Assembly (NCBI RefSeq): GCF_011064825.1
Contig: NZ_CP048751.1
Coordinates: forward strand, 1,488,001 to 1,552,000
DNA: 64,000 bases
Reading direction: 5' to 3'
DNA from: Brevundimonas mediterranea
Lineage (GTDB): Bacteria > Pseudomonadota > Alphaproteobacteria > Caulobacterales > Caulobacteraceae
Shown here: piece by piece, positions 19,984 through 28,380 of the stretch
Layout of the letters: every line of letters starts with the position of its first letter
Numbering within the stretch: the stretch's first letter is position 1
Program-made: the position numbers and the translations under genes
The notes under the pieces: generated by a model
What the model saw: only the letters and a program-made list of their open reading frames with translations
Databases searched by the model: none
What the model was told of the DNA's origin: nothing

Positions 19984-21233
19984 ACCGCCTCGCCGCGCAG
20001 CAGCTTCGGCAAATCCCCAGTCGCCCCGCCGGCTTCCTGCATGAAGGCCCGACGCAAAGGCCCGATGCGATTGACCGCCGCCATGCCCAGATCGCGCGCG
20101 ATCCGCACCGGGGCGATGTCGTTGGAGAACAGCCGCACGAAGGCGTCGAACCCCGCCGCCAGGGCCGCCGTGTCGAACCGGCGCCAGCGGGCGTAACGTT
20201 CCAACACCGTCTCGGCCCCGATATCTTCGCCCAGACGCGCGGCCTCGGCCAGGACCTCCGCCAGGGCCGCCGCGTCCTTCAAGCCCATGTTCAAGCCCTG
20301 GCCGGCCACCGGGTGCACGCCGTGGGCCGCGTCGCCGATCAGGGCGATGCGCGGCGCGACGATCTTCTCGGCCAGGCTGAGCGACAGCGGATAGACGAAA
20401 CGCGGCCCCTCGACCGTGACACCCTCCAGAAAATCGCCGAACCGCCGCATCAGATGGGACTGGAAGGCTGCGTCGGAGGCGTCGCGCAGGGCCTCGGCCC
20501 GGCGTGTGGTCTCGGTCCAGACCAGGCTCGCGCGTTGATCCGTCAGCGGCAGGATGGCGAAGGGGCCGCTGGGCAGGAAATATTCGTGGGCGACATTGCC
20601 ATGATCGCGGCCCAGCCGCACCGTGGCCACCACCCCGCTCTGGCCGTAGGCCCAGCCGACGGTGTCTATGCCGGCGGCCCGTCGAACCGTCGAACCCCGC
20701 CCTTCCGCCCCCACCACCAGAGACGCAATCAGGGTCGCGCCGTCCGCCAGGGTCACGGTCGCCTTGCCGACGTCGGTTTGGACACTGGCGACGGAGGACG
20801 GCGCCCGAACCTCAATCCCCGCCGCCGTCACCGCCTCGGCGAGGGCGACGCGGATGCGGCGGTTCTCGACCATATAGCCCAGCGGCTCGCCGCCCGTGCG
20901 GCCGCCTATCTCGTCGGCGTCGAACCGCAGGAAGGCCGGCGAGGCCGACCGGCTGGCCGCGCCCGGCCGACGGCCGTCGGTCACCAGGATATGGTCCATC
21001 CGGCAGGCGTGGGGCCGCAGGGACTGGCCCAGGCCCAGGGCGTCCAACATGCGGAAGGTCGAAAAGGCCACGGCCGTCGAACGGCCGTCGAACGTCGGCG
21101 CAAGTTGTGCGCTGAACGGCTGCGGATCGACCAGGACCACCTTCAACCCGGCCTGGGCCGCCGCCAGGGCGAACGCCGCCCCGCTCAACCCCGCACCGGC
21201 GATGATGATGTCGTAGCGTTCGGTGTCTGCCAT
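19980..21233 (-). CDS. UbiH/UbiF-family FAD-dependent hydroxylase
   Basis: A 417-residue flavin monooxygenase of the ubiquinone biosynthesis hydroxylase family. The dinucleotide-binding motif is GAGLSG (residues 13-18); the family motif VGAEGRGSTVRRAAGI lies mid-protein and the FAD ribityl motif is ALIGDAAHGVHPVAGQGLNMG. It probably adds one of the ring hydroxyls of ubiquinone; the position (C5, C6 or C1) cannot be decided here. Its stop overlaps that of the convergent sirB1-like gene. The upstream gap of 127 bases separates it from the divergent nitroreductase. Confidence 0.87.
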   Translation of the reverse strand: MADTERYDIIIAGAGLSGAAFALAAAQAGLKVVLVDPQPFSAQLAPTFDGRSTAVAFSTFRMLDALGLGQSLRPHACRMDHILVTDGRRPGAASRSASPAFLRFDADEIGGRTGGEPLGYMVENRRIRVALAEAVTAAGIEVRAPSSVASVQTDVGKATVTLADGATLIASLVVGAEGRGSTVRRAAGIDTVGWAYGQSGVVATVRLGRDHGNVAHEYFLPSGPFAILPLTDQRASLVWTETTRRAEALRDASDAAFQSHLMRRFGDFLEGVTVEGPRFVYPLSLSLAEKIVAPRIALIGDAAHGVHPVAGQGLNMGLKDAAALAEVLAEAARLGEDIGAETVLERYARWRRFDTAALAAGFDAFVRLFSNDIAPVRIARDLGMAAVNRIGPLRRAFMQEAGGATGDLPKLLRGEAV

Positions 21234-21360
21234 GGCAGGCTTGTCGCGCCCGAAGACCGAAACGTCCAGACGGGAAATCGTCGCAACGCCGACAGGCCTT
21301 GACCTCGGTCAAGGCTTTCGCCCGACGACTGCCCCACGGATAGCGCGGCAGGAGGCCAGG

Positions 21361-22452
21361 ATGAACAGACGACGGATTCTGATCGGCGCCGGCGCAACGC
21401 TCGCCCTGGGCGCGGCGGGCGGCTTCGCTTGGCGGACATCCACAGGATCAAGCGGCGACTACGACCGTCTCACGGCCCGGTTTCGCGCCCCCTTGACGGA
21501 CGCTCCCCCCGTGACTGAACTGGTCCGGTACGCCGCCCTGGCGGCCAGCGGTCACAACACCCAACCCTGGCGCTTTCGCCTCTCCGACGGCGCCGTCGAC
21601 ATCCTGCCCGACCTGACCCGCCGGACGCCGGCGGTCGATCCCGATGACCACCATCTGTTCGTCAGCCTGGGCTGTGCGGCCGAGAATTTGCGCATCGCCG
21701 CCGCCGCGACCGGCCGCCCCGGCGAACTGGCTTTGGGCGCTGACGGACGCAGCCTGCGCTACAGCTTCACCTCCGGAGCCGCCCAACCGGATCCCCTGTT
21801 CGCCGCCATTCCAGCTCGACGCTCCAGCCGCACCATCTATGACGGCCATCCCATACCGCCGAGCGCGCTGGCCCGACTGCGTCAGGCGACCACGGCGCCC
21901 GGCGTCGCCTTTCATCTTCTGACCGACCGGCCCAGCCTGGATCGCGTCCGCGAACTGGTGGTCGCCGGCAACACCGCCCAGATGGCCGATCCCGCCTTCA
22001 TGGCCGAGTTGAAACATTGGCTGCGCTTCAATCCCCGCGCCGCCCTGCGCCAGGGCGACGGCCTGTTTTCGGCGTCCAGCGGCAGTCCCGTCCTGCCCGA
22101 TGGCCTGGGCCGGCTCGCTTTCGACCGGTTCTTTACAGCCGCGAGCGAAAACACCCGCTATGAGGCCCAGATCGCCTCGTCCGCCGCCGTGGCCGTCTTC
22201 GTGGCGGAACGATCCGATCCCGCCCACTGGATCGCCGTCGGCCGGGCCTGCCAGAGACTGATGCTGGCTGCGACGGGCCTGGGGCTTCGCCACGCCTTCG
22301 TCAATCAGCCGGTCGAGGTCGCAGCCCTGCGCCCGGAACTGGCCGCCCTGGTCGGCGAAGGCGACAAACGTCCGAACCTGGTGCTGCGGCTCGGCTTCGG
22401 TCCGACCCTGCCTCTGTCCCCGCGTCGCTCCGTCGAGGCGGTGATCCTCTGA
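21361..22452 (+). CDS. Tat-exported nitroreductase-like flavoprotein (Acg family)
   Basis: A 363-residue protein starting at ATG 21361 behind a strong GGAGGCCAGG site. The N-terminus MNRRRILIGAGATLALGAAGG is a twin-arginine-type signal. The body matches the Acg-like branch of the nitroreductase fold, with ALAASGHNTQPWRF near residue 60 (the FMN-binding segment), RRSSRTIYD and GLRHAFVNQPVEV near the end. Export through Tat is consistent with carrying a folded flavin into the periplasm. The substrate is unknown. The gene stands just upstream of ftsK but is separated from it by a CtrA-like site and a hairpin. Confidence 0.82.
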   Translation: MNRRRILIGAGATLALGAAGGFAWRTSTGSSGDYDRLTARFRAPLTDAPPVTELVRYAALAASGHNTQPWRFRLSDGAVDILPDLTRRTPAVDPDDHHLFVSLGCAAENLRIAAAATGRPGELALGADGRSLRYSFTSGAAQPDPLFAAIPARRSSRTIYDGHPIPPSALARLRQATTAPGVAFHLLTDRPSLDRVRELVVAGNTAQMADPAFMAELKHWLRFNPRAALRQGDGLFSASSGSPVLPDGLGRLAFDRFFTAASENTRYEAQIASSAAVAVFVAERSDPAHWIAVGRACQRLMLAATGLGLRHAFVNQPVEVAALRPELAALVGEGDKRPNLVLRLGFGPTLPLSPRRSVEAVIL

Positions 22453-22469
22453 CGGCTGGGGACGGCTGG

Positions 22470-22484
22470 TAAACAACCTCTTAA
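22470..22484 (+). promoter_or_regulatory. CtrA-like binding site upstream of ftsK
   Basis: TAAA (22470-22473), 7 bases, TTAA (22481-22484): one mismatch to the CtrA consensus TTAA-N7-TTAA. It lies 57 bases before the ftsK ATG. A 7-bp stem (22501-22507 with 22519-22525) follows in the leader. The match is short and could be chance. Confidence 0.45.
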
Positions 22485-22541
22485 CCCTGAAGGTGCGACA
22501 AGGGCGGTCGAACGTCAGCCGCCCTGAAGGTCACGCCTTTC

Positions 22542-24956
22542 ATGTCCACCGCCCTCGCCGTCGGCCGTCAGGCCTGGATCAGCACCCGCATCCTGTGGGG
22601 CGCGCCCTTCGTGGTGCGCTTCCGGGGCATGCTTCAGGCCCTGCTGGCGACCCTGCTTCTGGTCGCCCTGATCTCGTGGAACCCTGCGGACGCCAGCCTG
22701 AACGCGGCTTCCAGCCTGCCGACCACCAACTGGCTGGGCGCCAATGGCGCTTTGTTCGCCGATCTGTTCATGCAGTCGCTGGGTCTGGCCGCCTGGCCCG
22801 CCGCCCTGCTGCTGGTCGCCTTTGGTCTGGCCCGTGCGGTCGGCGACGCCATCCAGCAGCGGTTGAAGCCGACACCGTTGAAGGCTCTGGCCGCGACGGG
22901 CGGGGTGCTGCTGCTGTCCGGCGCCCTCGCCGCCCTGGCCGCGCCCGCCGCCTGGCCCCTGGCCGCCGGACTGGGCGGTCTGTGGGGCGACGGCTTCACC
23001 GGCCTGACGGCCCAGGGCATAGGCGCCCTGCGCATTCCCGGCGGACGGATCATCGCCGGTCTGGTCTTCCTGATCGGCGGCCTGTGGCTGACCGGTTTCG
23101 CAATCGGCCTGCGAGCCATGGATTTCGTGGACGCCCTGCACTGGGGCCGGTCGCTGCGTCGTCCGCCCGCCCCCCCCGCCCCTGCGGTCAAGACGCCCCG
23201 CCCCCGCGCCGCGGCCAAGCCCAAAGCCGAACCTCGCGCAGCCGCAAGCCTCGACGATGTCGCGACGGACTCCGGTTCGGCCGACACCCCTCAGACCGCC
23301 TATGACGACCTGCCCCCGTGGGAAGACGAACCGGCTCAGGCGGCGCCCCGCCCCTCGGCCGCCCGGCCGATCGAGCCCCGCGTCGCTGCGCCCAAGGCGC
23401 CCAAGGCCCGCAAGGACGACACAGACCAGCAGGCCTTCGACTTCGTTCGGCCAGAAGGCGCCTTCGATCTGCCGCCCCTGGGCATACTGACCAAACCGGC
23501 CCAGCGCGTCGCCTCGGTGGACGAGCACTCGCTGAAGCAGAACGCCAAGATGCTGGAAGGCGTGCTGCAGGAGTTCGGCGTGCGCGGCGTGATCGACCAG
23601 ATTCGCCCCGGCCCTGTCGTCACACTCTACGAATTGGTGCCTGCTCCCGGCGTGAAACACGGCCGCGTCGTGGCCCTGGCCGACGACATCGCCCGCTCCA
23701 TGTCCGCGCGCGCCTGCCGCATCTCGGTGGTCCAGGGCCGCAACGCGATCGGCATCGAACTGCCCAACGCCAAGCGCGAGACCGTCTATCTGCGCGATCT
23801 GCTGTCCAGCGCCGAATACGACAAGAAGGGCCACCTGCTGCCCCTGGCCCTGGGCGAGACCATCGGCGGCGAACCCTATGTCGCCGACCTGGCGCGGATG
23901 CCCCACCTGCTGATCGCGGGCACCACCGGCTCGGGCAAGTCGGTGGGGGTCAACGCCATGATCCTGTCGATCCTGTATCGCCACAGCCCGGCCGAGTGCC
24001 GCTTCATCATGATCGACCCCAAGATGCTGGAGCTGTCGGTCTATGACGGCATCCCGCACCTGCTGGCCCCGGTCGTCACCGACCCGAAGAAGGCCGTCGT
24101 CGCCCTGAAATGGACGGTGCGCGAGATGGAGGACCGGTATCGCCGCATGTCCAAACTGGGCGTGCGCAACATCGCCTCCTACAACGAGCGCGCCCGCGAA
24201 GCCCAGGCGAAGGGCGAGCATTTCGAGCGCACGGTCCAGACCGGCTTCGACGATCAGGGCCGCCCGGTCTATGAATCCGAGAAGATCCGGCCCGAGCCCC
24301 TGCCCTTCCTCGTCGTGGTCATGGACGAGATGGCCGACCTGATGCTGGTCGCCGGCAAGGACGTCGAGGGCGCCGTCCAGCGCCTGGCCCAGATGGCCCG
24401 CGCCGCCGGCATCCACCTGATCATGGCGACGCAGCGCCCGTCGGTCGACGTCATCACCGGCACCATCAAGGCCAACTTCCCGACCCGGATCAGCTTCCAG
24501 GTCACCTCCAAGATCGACAGCCGCACCATCCTGGGCGAACAGGGCGGCGAACAGCTGCTGGGCCAGGGCGACATGCTCTACATGGCCGGCGGCGGGCGGA
24601 TCACCCGCCTGCACGGCCCCTTCGTGGACGACAAGGAAGTCGAGGACGTCTGCAAACACCTGAAGGCCCAGGCCGAGCCCGACTATCTGGACCTGATCAC
24701 CGACGAACCGGACGGCGATGCCGACGGGGCGATGGATGAAGGGGGCGGCGGCTCCGGCGATGACCTGTATGACCGCGCCGTGGCCGTGGTGACGCGGGAC
24801 CGCAAGGCCTCGACCAGCTACGTCCAGCGCCGGCTGCAGATCGGCTACAACCGCGCCGCCTCGCTGATCGAGCGGATGGAGCAGGAAGGCGTGGTCAGCC
24901 CGGCCAACCACGCGGGCAAGCGCGATGTCCTGGCCGGTCCGCCGCCGATGGCGTGA
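22542..24956 (+). CDS. ftsK: DNA translocase FtsK
   Basis: An 804-residue membrane-anchored DNA pump that clears the chromosome terminus from the septum and assists dimer resolution. The N-terminus has about four membrane segments (residues 25-200). A Pro/Ala-rich linker spans about 205-300, much shorter than in Escherichia coli. The alpha/beta motor follows, with Walker [10 protein letters not shown] near 459-467, Walker [15 protein letters not shown] and [13 protein letters not shown]. The C-terminal gamma winged helix (about 745-795, [25 protein letters not shown]) reads KOPS orientation signals. Transcription may be cell-cycle regulated through the CtrA-like site upstream. Confidence 0.96.
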   Translation: MSTALAVGRQAWISTRILWGAPFVVRFRGMLQALLATLLLVALISWNPADASLNAASSLPTTNWLGANGALFADLFMQSLGLAAWPAALLLVAFGLARAVGDAIQQRLKPTPLKALAATGGVLLLSGALAALAAPAAWPLAAGLGGLWGDGFTGLTAQGIGALRIPGGRIIAGLVFLIGGLWLTGFAIGLRAMDFVDALHWGRSLRRPPAPPAPAVKTPRPRAAAKPKAEPRAAASLDDVATDSGSADTPQTAYDDLPPWEDEPAQAAPRPSAARPIEPRVAAPKAPKARKDDTDQQAFDFVRPEGAFDLPPLGILTKPAQRVASVDEHSLKQNAKMLEGVLQEFGVRGVIDQIRPGPVVTLYELVPAPGVKHGRVVALADDIARSMSARACRISVVQGRNAIGIELPNAKRETVYLRDLLSSAEYDKKGHLLPLALGETIGGEPYVADLARMPHLLIAGTTGSGKSVGVNAMILSILYRHSPAECRFIMIDPKMLELSVYDGIPHLLAPVVTDPKKAVVALKWTVREMEDRYRRMSKLGVRNIASYNERAREAQAKGEHFERTVQTGFDDQGRPVYESEKIRPEPLPFLVVVMDEMADLMLVAGKDVEGAVQRLAQMARAAGIHLIMATQRPSVDVITGTIKANFPTRISFQVTSKIDSRTILGEQGGEQLLGQGDMLYMAGGGRITRLHGPFVDDKEVEDVCKHLKAQAEPDYLDLITDEPDGDADGAMDEGGGGSGDDLYDRAVAVVTRDRKASTSYVQRRLQIGYNRAASLIERMEQEGVVSPANHAGKRDVLAGPPPMA

Positions 24957-24965
24957 CGCCGCATC

Positions 24966-24990
24966 GGAACAGGCGGCGTCCAAGCCCGTT
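24966..24990 (+). promoter_or_regulatory. EcfG/sigma-T-type promoter upstream of LolA-like gene
   Basis: GGAAC (24966-24970), exactly 16 bases, CGTT (24987-24990): an exact consensus match for the general stress sigma factor of alphaproteobacteria. The next gene starts at 25142, which would give a leader of about 145 bases, so the promoter may also serve a short non-coding transcript. The -35 overlaps a hairpin (stem 24957-24962 with 24972-24977) just after ftsK. Confidence 0.6.
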
Positions 24991-25141
24991 ACCCCTCCCG
25001 CTGCCGTCGCAAGCTTCAGCATTTCGATGAACAGGACTTCATCGGAGCGCCGGAATATGGTCAGGCTCGCGTCATTCCGACGCCAAGCCGACCGGGCAAG
25101 ACGGCAGGATCGACAACCGTCCCGAACGGGAGACTGACTTC

Positions 25142-25825
25142 ATGACCGCCCACGCCAAGACCCTCGCCCTCGCCCCCGCCGATTTCCAGCGCCGTCGGCT
25201 GCTGCTGGGCGCAGGCCTCCTGACCGGCTTCGCGGCGCTTGGCGTCTTCGATACGGCCCAGGCCCAGTCCAACCTGTCCGCCGAAGACCGCGCCGTGGTG
25301 CAGCAGGCTCAAGCCTATCTGCAGACCCTGACCTCGGCCCAGGGGACCTTCGTCGAGACGGGTCCGGGCGGTCAACGTCGTGAAGGCCGTTTCTATCTGC
25401 AGCGTCCGGGCAAGATGAGGTTCGAATACACCAGTCCGGCCGGACTTCTGGTGGTGTCGGACGGCTACAACGTCAAACGCTATGACCCGCGCCTCAACAA
25501 TTTCCAGCAGGTGCCTCTGGGCCGCACGCCCCTGTCCACCTTCCTGGCGCGCAATGTCCGTCTGGACCAGGGCGTCCGCATCGACCGTGTCACGCGGATG
25601 AGCTCCGGCGCCTTCGCGATCACCGCGCGCGATTCCGGTCGTCCCAACGACGGTGCGGTCGTTCTGGCCTTCGCCGGCGATCCGATGCGGCTGCATGAAT
25701 GGACCATTACGGACGCACAGGGCGCCCGCACCCGCACCCAGCTGACAGCGCTTCAGCCAGCCTCGAACCTGGCTTCCAGCCTGTTTCAGCTCCGGGATCC
25801 GACCCGTCGCCCCGGCCGCAACTGA
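25142..25825 (+). CDS. lolA: LolA-like outer membrane lipoprotein carrier
   Basis: A 227-residue periplasmic protein of the LolA/LolA-like fold, which shuttles lipoproteins from the LolCDE exporter to the outer membrane. After the signal, conserved features are QAQAYLQTLTSAQGTFVET, GRFYLQRPGKMRFEY and the hydrophobic strand LLVVSDGYNVKRYDP. The signal region is unusual: 17 residues precede a twin-arginine-like RRRLLLGAGLLTG core, with cleavage probably after AQA (about residue 40). The start ATG 25142 follows GGGAGACTGACTTC. An EcfG-type promoter lies upstream. Confidence 0.85.
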   Translation: MTAHAKTLALAPADFQRRRLLLGAGLLTGFAALGVFDTAQAQSNLSAEDRAVVQQAQAYLQTLTSAQGTFVETGPGGQRREGRFYLQRPGKMRFEYTSPAGLLVVSDGYNVKRYDPRLNNFQQVPLGRTPLSTFLARNVRLDQGVRIDRVTRMSSGAFAITARDSGRPNDGAVVLAFAGDPMRLHEWTITDAQGARTRTQLTALQPASNLASSLFQLRDPTRRPGRN

Positions 25826-25929
25826 GTCTGGCTTCAAGGATCAACACTATCCGTCCGTTGCCGGATAATCACAGCCAAACATCAAATATGACAATTTGAC
25901 CTTTTCTTTTTGCCGTGACATTAGAAGCA

Positions 25930-26034
25930 CAGAGCGGCGGCGGCCGTTCTACCGCCTCGGATGCATCCCCCTCCCGGCGGCGAGAGAGACGATCACCTTT
26001 TATAAGCCCGGCCCGTAGCGGCCGGGCCTTTTTT
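25930..26034 (+). ncRNA. Candidate small RNA with C-rich loop and strong terminator
   Basis: The 236-base gap between lolA and xth has no coding frame worth calling. It ends in a classic rho-independent terminator (8-bp stem 26006-26013 with 26020-26027, then CTTTTTT), about 180 bases after lolA. A TTGACC (25896-25901) followed 17 bases on by CATTAG (25919-25924) gives a plausible promoter in a locally AT-rich patch. The predicted RNA of about 105 nt contains CCCCCTCCC (25967-25975), which can sit in a loop between CCGCC and GGCGG and could pair with purine-rich ribosome binding sites. Alternatively this is simply a long lolA 3' end. Confidence 0.5.
26006..26034 (+). terminator. Rho-independent terminator before xth
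   Basis: Stem GCCCGGCC (26006-26013) with GGCCGGGC (26020-26027), loop of 6, then C and six T (26028-26034). It ends whatever transcript arrives from lolA or from the candidate small RNA. Confidence 0.9.
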
Positions 26035-26061
26035 ATGCGCCGAGGCCTGCTATGGCGGGGC

Positions 26062-26859
26062 ATGACCCTTCGCCTCGCCACCTGGAACATCAACTCCGTC
26101 CGCCTGCGCATCGACCAGGTCGCCCGATTCGTCGCCGAACGCGCGCCCGACGTCCTGCTGTTGCAGGAGATCAAGTGCACGACCGATCAATTTCCGCGCG
26201 CCGCCTTTGAGGACATGGGAATGCCCCACCTGCGCGTGGCTGGCCAGAAGGGCTGGCACGGGGTGGCCATCGCCTCGCGCCTGCCGCTGGAGGACAGCGA
26301 CACCTTCCAGGTCTGCAAACTGGGCCATGCGCGCTGCGTCTCCGCCCAGGTCGCCGGGATCGATGTTCAGAACTTCTATATACCCGCCGGCGGGGACGTC
26401 CCTGATCGGACCCTGAACCCCAAGTTCGATCACAAGATGGACTTTTACGAACAGCTGACCGCCATCGTCGCCAGACAGGACAAGTCGCGCCCCCTGGTCA
26501 TGGCCGGCGACTTCAACATCGCCCCGGGCGAGGGCGACGTCTTCAACCATCGCTACATGTCCAAGATCGTCAGCCACACGCCGATCGAGGTCGAGACCCT
26601 GAACCGGCTCCAGGCCACAGGCGGCTTCGCCGACGTGCTGCGGGACCGATTCCCGGAGCCGCAAAAGCTGGCCAGCTGGTGGAGCTATCGCGCCGCCGAC
26701 TTCCGCAAGTCCAATCGCGGCCTCCGCCTGGACCACATCTGGACCTCGCCGGGCCTCACTCCAGCCGTGGCCAAAGACACCGCCCGAATCCACGATGACG
26801 TCCGCGAATGGGACCGCCCGTCGGATCACGCCCCGGTCACGGTCGATCTGGACGTCTGA
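26062..26859 (+). CDS. xthA: Exodeoxyribonuclease III
   Basis: A 265-residue enzyme of the ExoIII/AP endonuclease family that repairs abasic sites. Start ATG 26062 (MTLRLATWNINSVRLR) matches the family length; a GTG start far upstream would include the terminator and is rejected. Metal and catalytic motifs are visible: WNINSVR, LLLQEIKC (catalytic Glu), AGDFNIAPGEGDV, RLDHIW and SDHAPV at the end. It is convergent with the MocR gene, with 3 bases between stops. Confidence 0.94.
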   Translation: MTLRLATWNINSVRLRIDQVARFVAERAPDVLLLQEIKCTTDQFPRAAFEDMGMPHLRVAGQKGWHGVAIASRLPLEDSDTFQVCKLGHARCVSAQVAGIDVQNFYIPAGGDVPDRTLNPKFDHKMDFYEQLTAIVARQDKSRPLVMAGDFNIAPGEGDVFNHRYMSKIVSHTPIEVETLNRLQATGGFADVLRDRFPEPQKLASWWSYRAADFRKSNRGLRLDHIWTSPGLTPAVAKDTARIHDDVREWDRPSDHAPVTVDLDV

Positions 26860-26862
26860 CCC

Positions 26863-28320
26863 TCAATAGACGGGAAGCAGGCGTCCGCGGATCGCGGTGG
26901 CGGGCTTGGGGCGTCGGCCCAGAGCCTTGGCCGCCTTGGCCAGTCGGTCCACCGCCTGATCCAAGACCGGTTCGGGCAGGGTGTAGGGCAGGCGCAGGCG
27001 GCGTTCGAAGGCGCCGTCGACGCCGAAGCGAGGCCCCGCCGCCAGCCGCAGCCCCTCGGCCTCGGCTCGCACCACCAAGGCGGAGCTGATCGGCGCGGGC
27101 AGGCGGACCCAAAGCGACAGGCCGCCGGCGGGACGGGGGCAGGTCCAGTCGGGCAGGCGCTGGGCGAGCTGCGCACGCAAATGGTCTCGCCGCACTCGTA
27201 GAAGGGGGCGACGCACCGCCAGGGCCGCTCCACCGTCATTCAGCAGTTCAACCGCCGCCAACTGCTCCAGGATCGGCACGCCTAGGTCGAAACTGGCGCG
27301 GCTTTGGGCTAGGCGCTGGATCACCGCCCGGTCGGCGCGGATCCAGCCGATGCGCAACCCGCCCCAAACGCTCTTGGACATGGAGCCCAGCCGCACGACG
27401 CGCGGCGCATCGACGGCCGAGGCGCTGAGCGCGGGCGGTCCGCTGAGCGTCAGATCGACCAGGGTCTCGTCGAGGACCAGCAGGGTCTCGCTCCCCTTCA
27501 ACCCGGCCAACAAACGCGACCGGTCGGGCGCACGCATCATCCGGCCGGTCGGATTATTATGATCGAGGACCAGATAGGCCATGGGCGCCCCGCTGCGCCG
27601 ACAGGCCGAGACCAGACCCTCTACATCCCAACCATCCTCTCCCGCGTCGTCCGGCAGGGCCACGGGCGTGGCGCGTCCTCCGGCGGCCAGGATGGCGTCA
27701 ATGGCCTGGGGATAGGTCGGATGGTCGATCACCACCGGATCGCCGGGCCGAACCGTCAGGCGCAACAGATGGACCAAGCCGTTGTGCGCCCCATGAGTGA
27801 TCAGGATTTGGCCAGGCGACGTCGGCAGGCCTCGGCGGCGATAGCCGGCCGCGACCGTTTCGCGCAGCTCCTCCAGCCCGGCGGTTTCATAGCCGTGGCC
27901 GGGCAGGTTTGCGGGCAATCGCTCCAGCGCGCGAACATAGGCGGTGTGAACATTGGGGTCGGCGGGCAGGACTGCGGCCGTCAGGTCGATCAGGCCGGGT
28001 TTGGTTTCGTCGACGCCGGGGGCATGACGCGGACCAGGCCCCGCGGGAAGACTTGTCCGGGCCGCCGCCCCCTGTCCGCCGGTCAGAAAGCCGTCATCCC
28101 GAAGTCGGCCATAGGCAGCGGATACAGTCGTACGGCTCAAACCCAACGCCTGCGCCATTTCTCGCTCGCCCGGCAACCGAGTCGCCAACGGCAGTCGTCC
28201 GTCCAGGATCAGAAGTCTTACTGCGCCGGCCAGTTGGCGATAGGCCGCCCCCGCGCCCGGCGTGCGCCAGGAGCCGAGATGGCGTGTCAGGGAGACAGGA
28301 CTGATGGATCGCGGCGACAT
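26863..28320 (-). CDS. MocR-family (GntR-aminotransferase fusion) transcription factor
   Basis: A 485-residue fusion. About residues 20-90 are a GntR winged helix (LPGEREMAQALGLSRTTVSAAYGRLRDDGFL). About 115-470 form a fold-type I aminotransferase domain that binds pyridoxal phosphate, with the lysine in GSMSKSVWGGLRIGW. MocR proteins use the aminotransferase domain to sense PLP or an amino compound. The start ATG 28320 faces a divergent YczE-type membrane gene 60 bases away; MocR regulators commonly control their divergent neighbour, and the YczR/YczE pair is a known subgroup. An inverted repeat in the gap is the likely operator. Confidence 0.92.
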   Translation of the reverse strand: MSPRSISPVSLTRHLGSWRTPGAGAAYRQLAGAVRLLILDGRLPLATRLPGEREMAQALGLSRTTVSAAYGRLRDDGFLTGGQGAAARTSLPAGPGPRHAPGVDETKPGLIDLTAAVLPADPNVHTAYVRALERLPANLPGHGYETAGLEELRETVAAGYRRRGLPTSPGQILITHGAHNGLVHLLRLTVRPGDPVVIDHPTYPQAIDAILAAGGRATPVALPDDAGEDGWDVEGLVSACRRSGAPMAYLVLDHNNPTGRMMRAPDRSRLLAGLKGSETLLVLDETLVDLTLSGPPALSASAVDAPRVVRLGSMSKSVWGGLRIGWIRADRAVIQRLAQSRASFDLGVPILEQLAAVELLNDGGAALAVRRPLLRVRRDHLRAQLAQRLPDWTCPRPAGGLSLWVRLPAPISSALVVRAEAEGLRLAAGPRFGVDGAFERRLRLPYTLPEPVLDQAVDRLAKAAKALGRRPKPATAIRGRLLPVY

Positions 28321-28336
28321 AAGGCCAGAATGGCAT

Positions 28337-28363
28337 AACTGGACCTTTTTTTAATAGCCAGTT
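28337..28363. promoter_or_regulatory. Inverted repeat, possible MocR operator
   Basis: AACTGG (28337-28342) and CCAGTT (28358-28363) form a 6-bp inverted repeat around an AT-rich centre in the 60-base divergent region. A further CCAG occurs at 28325-28328. The position between divergent MocR and YczE starts suggests a binding site. The element overlaps a possible TTG start at 28363, which favours ATG 28381 for the membrane gene. Confidence 0.4.
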
Positions 28364-28380
28364 TGTCGCAATTCGACGAA

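Noticed and set aside
22515..25022. Very long open frame on the minus strand opposite ftsK
   Set aside because: It is the antisense of a clear ftsK gene; its translation is Gly/Gln/His/Arg-rich without domains, a usual artefact of GC-rich coding DNA.
25826..25930. EcfG promoter for the candidate small RNA
   Set aside because: GGATC and CGTT are present but only 13 bases apart, so they do not fit the consensus spacing.
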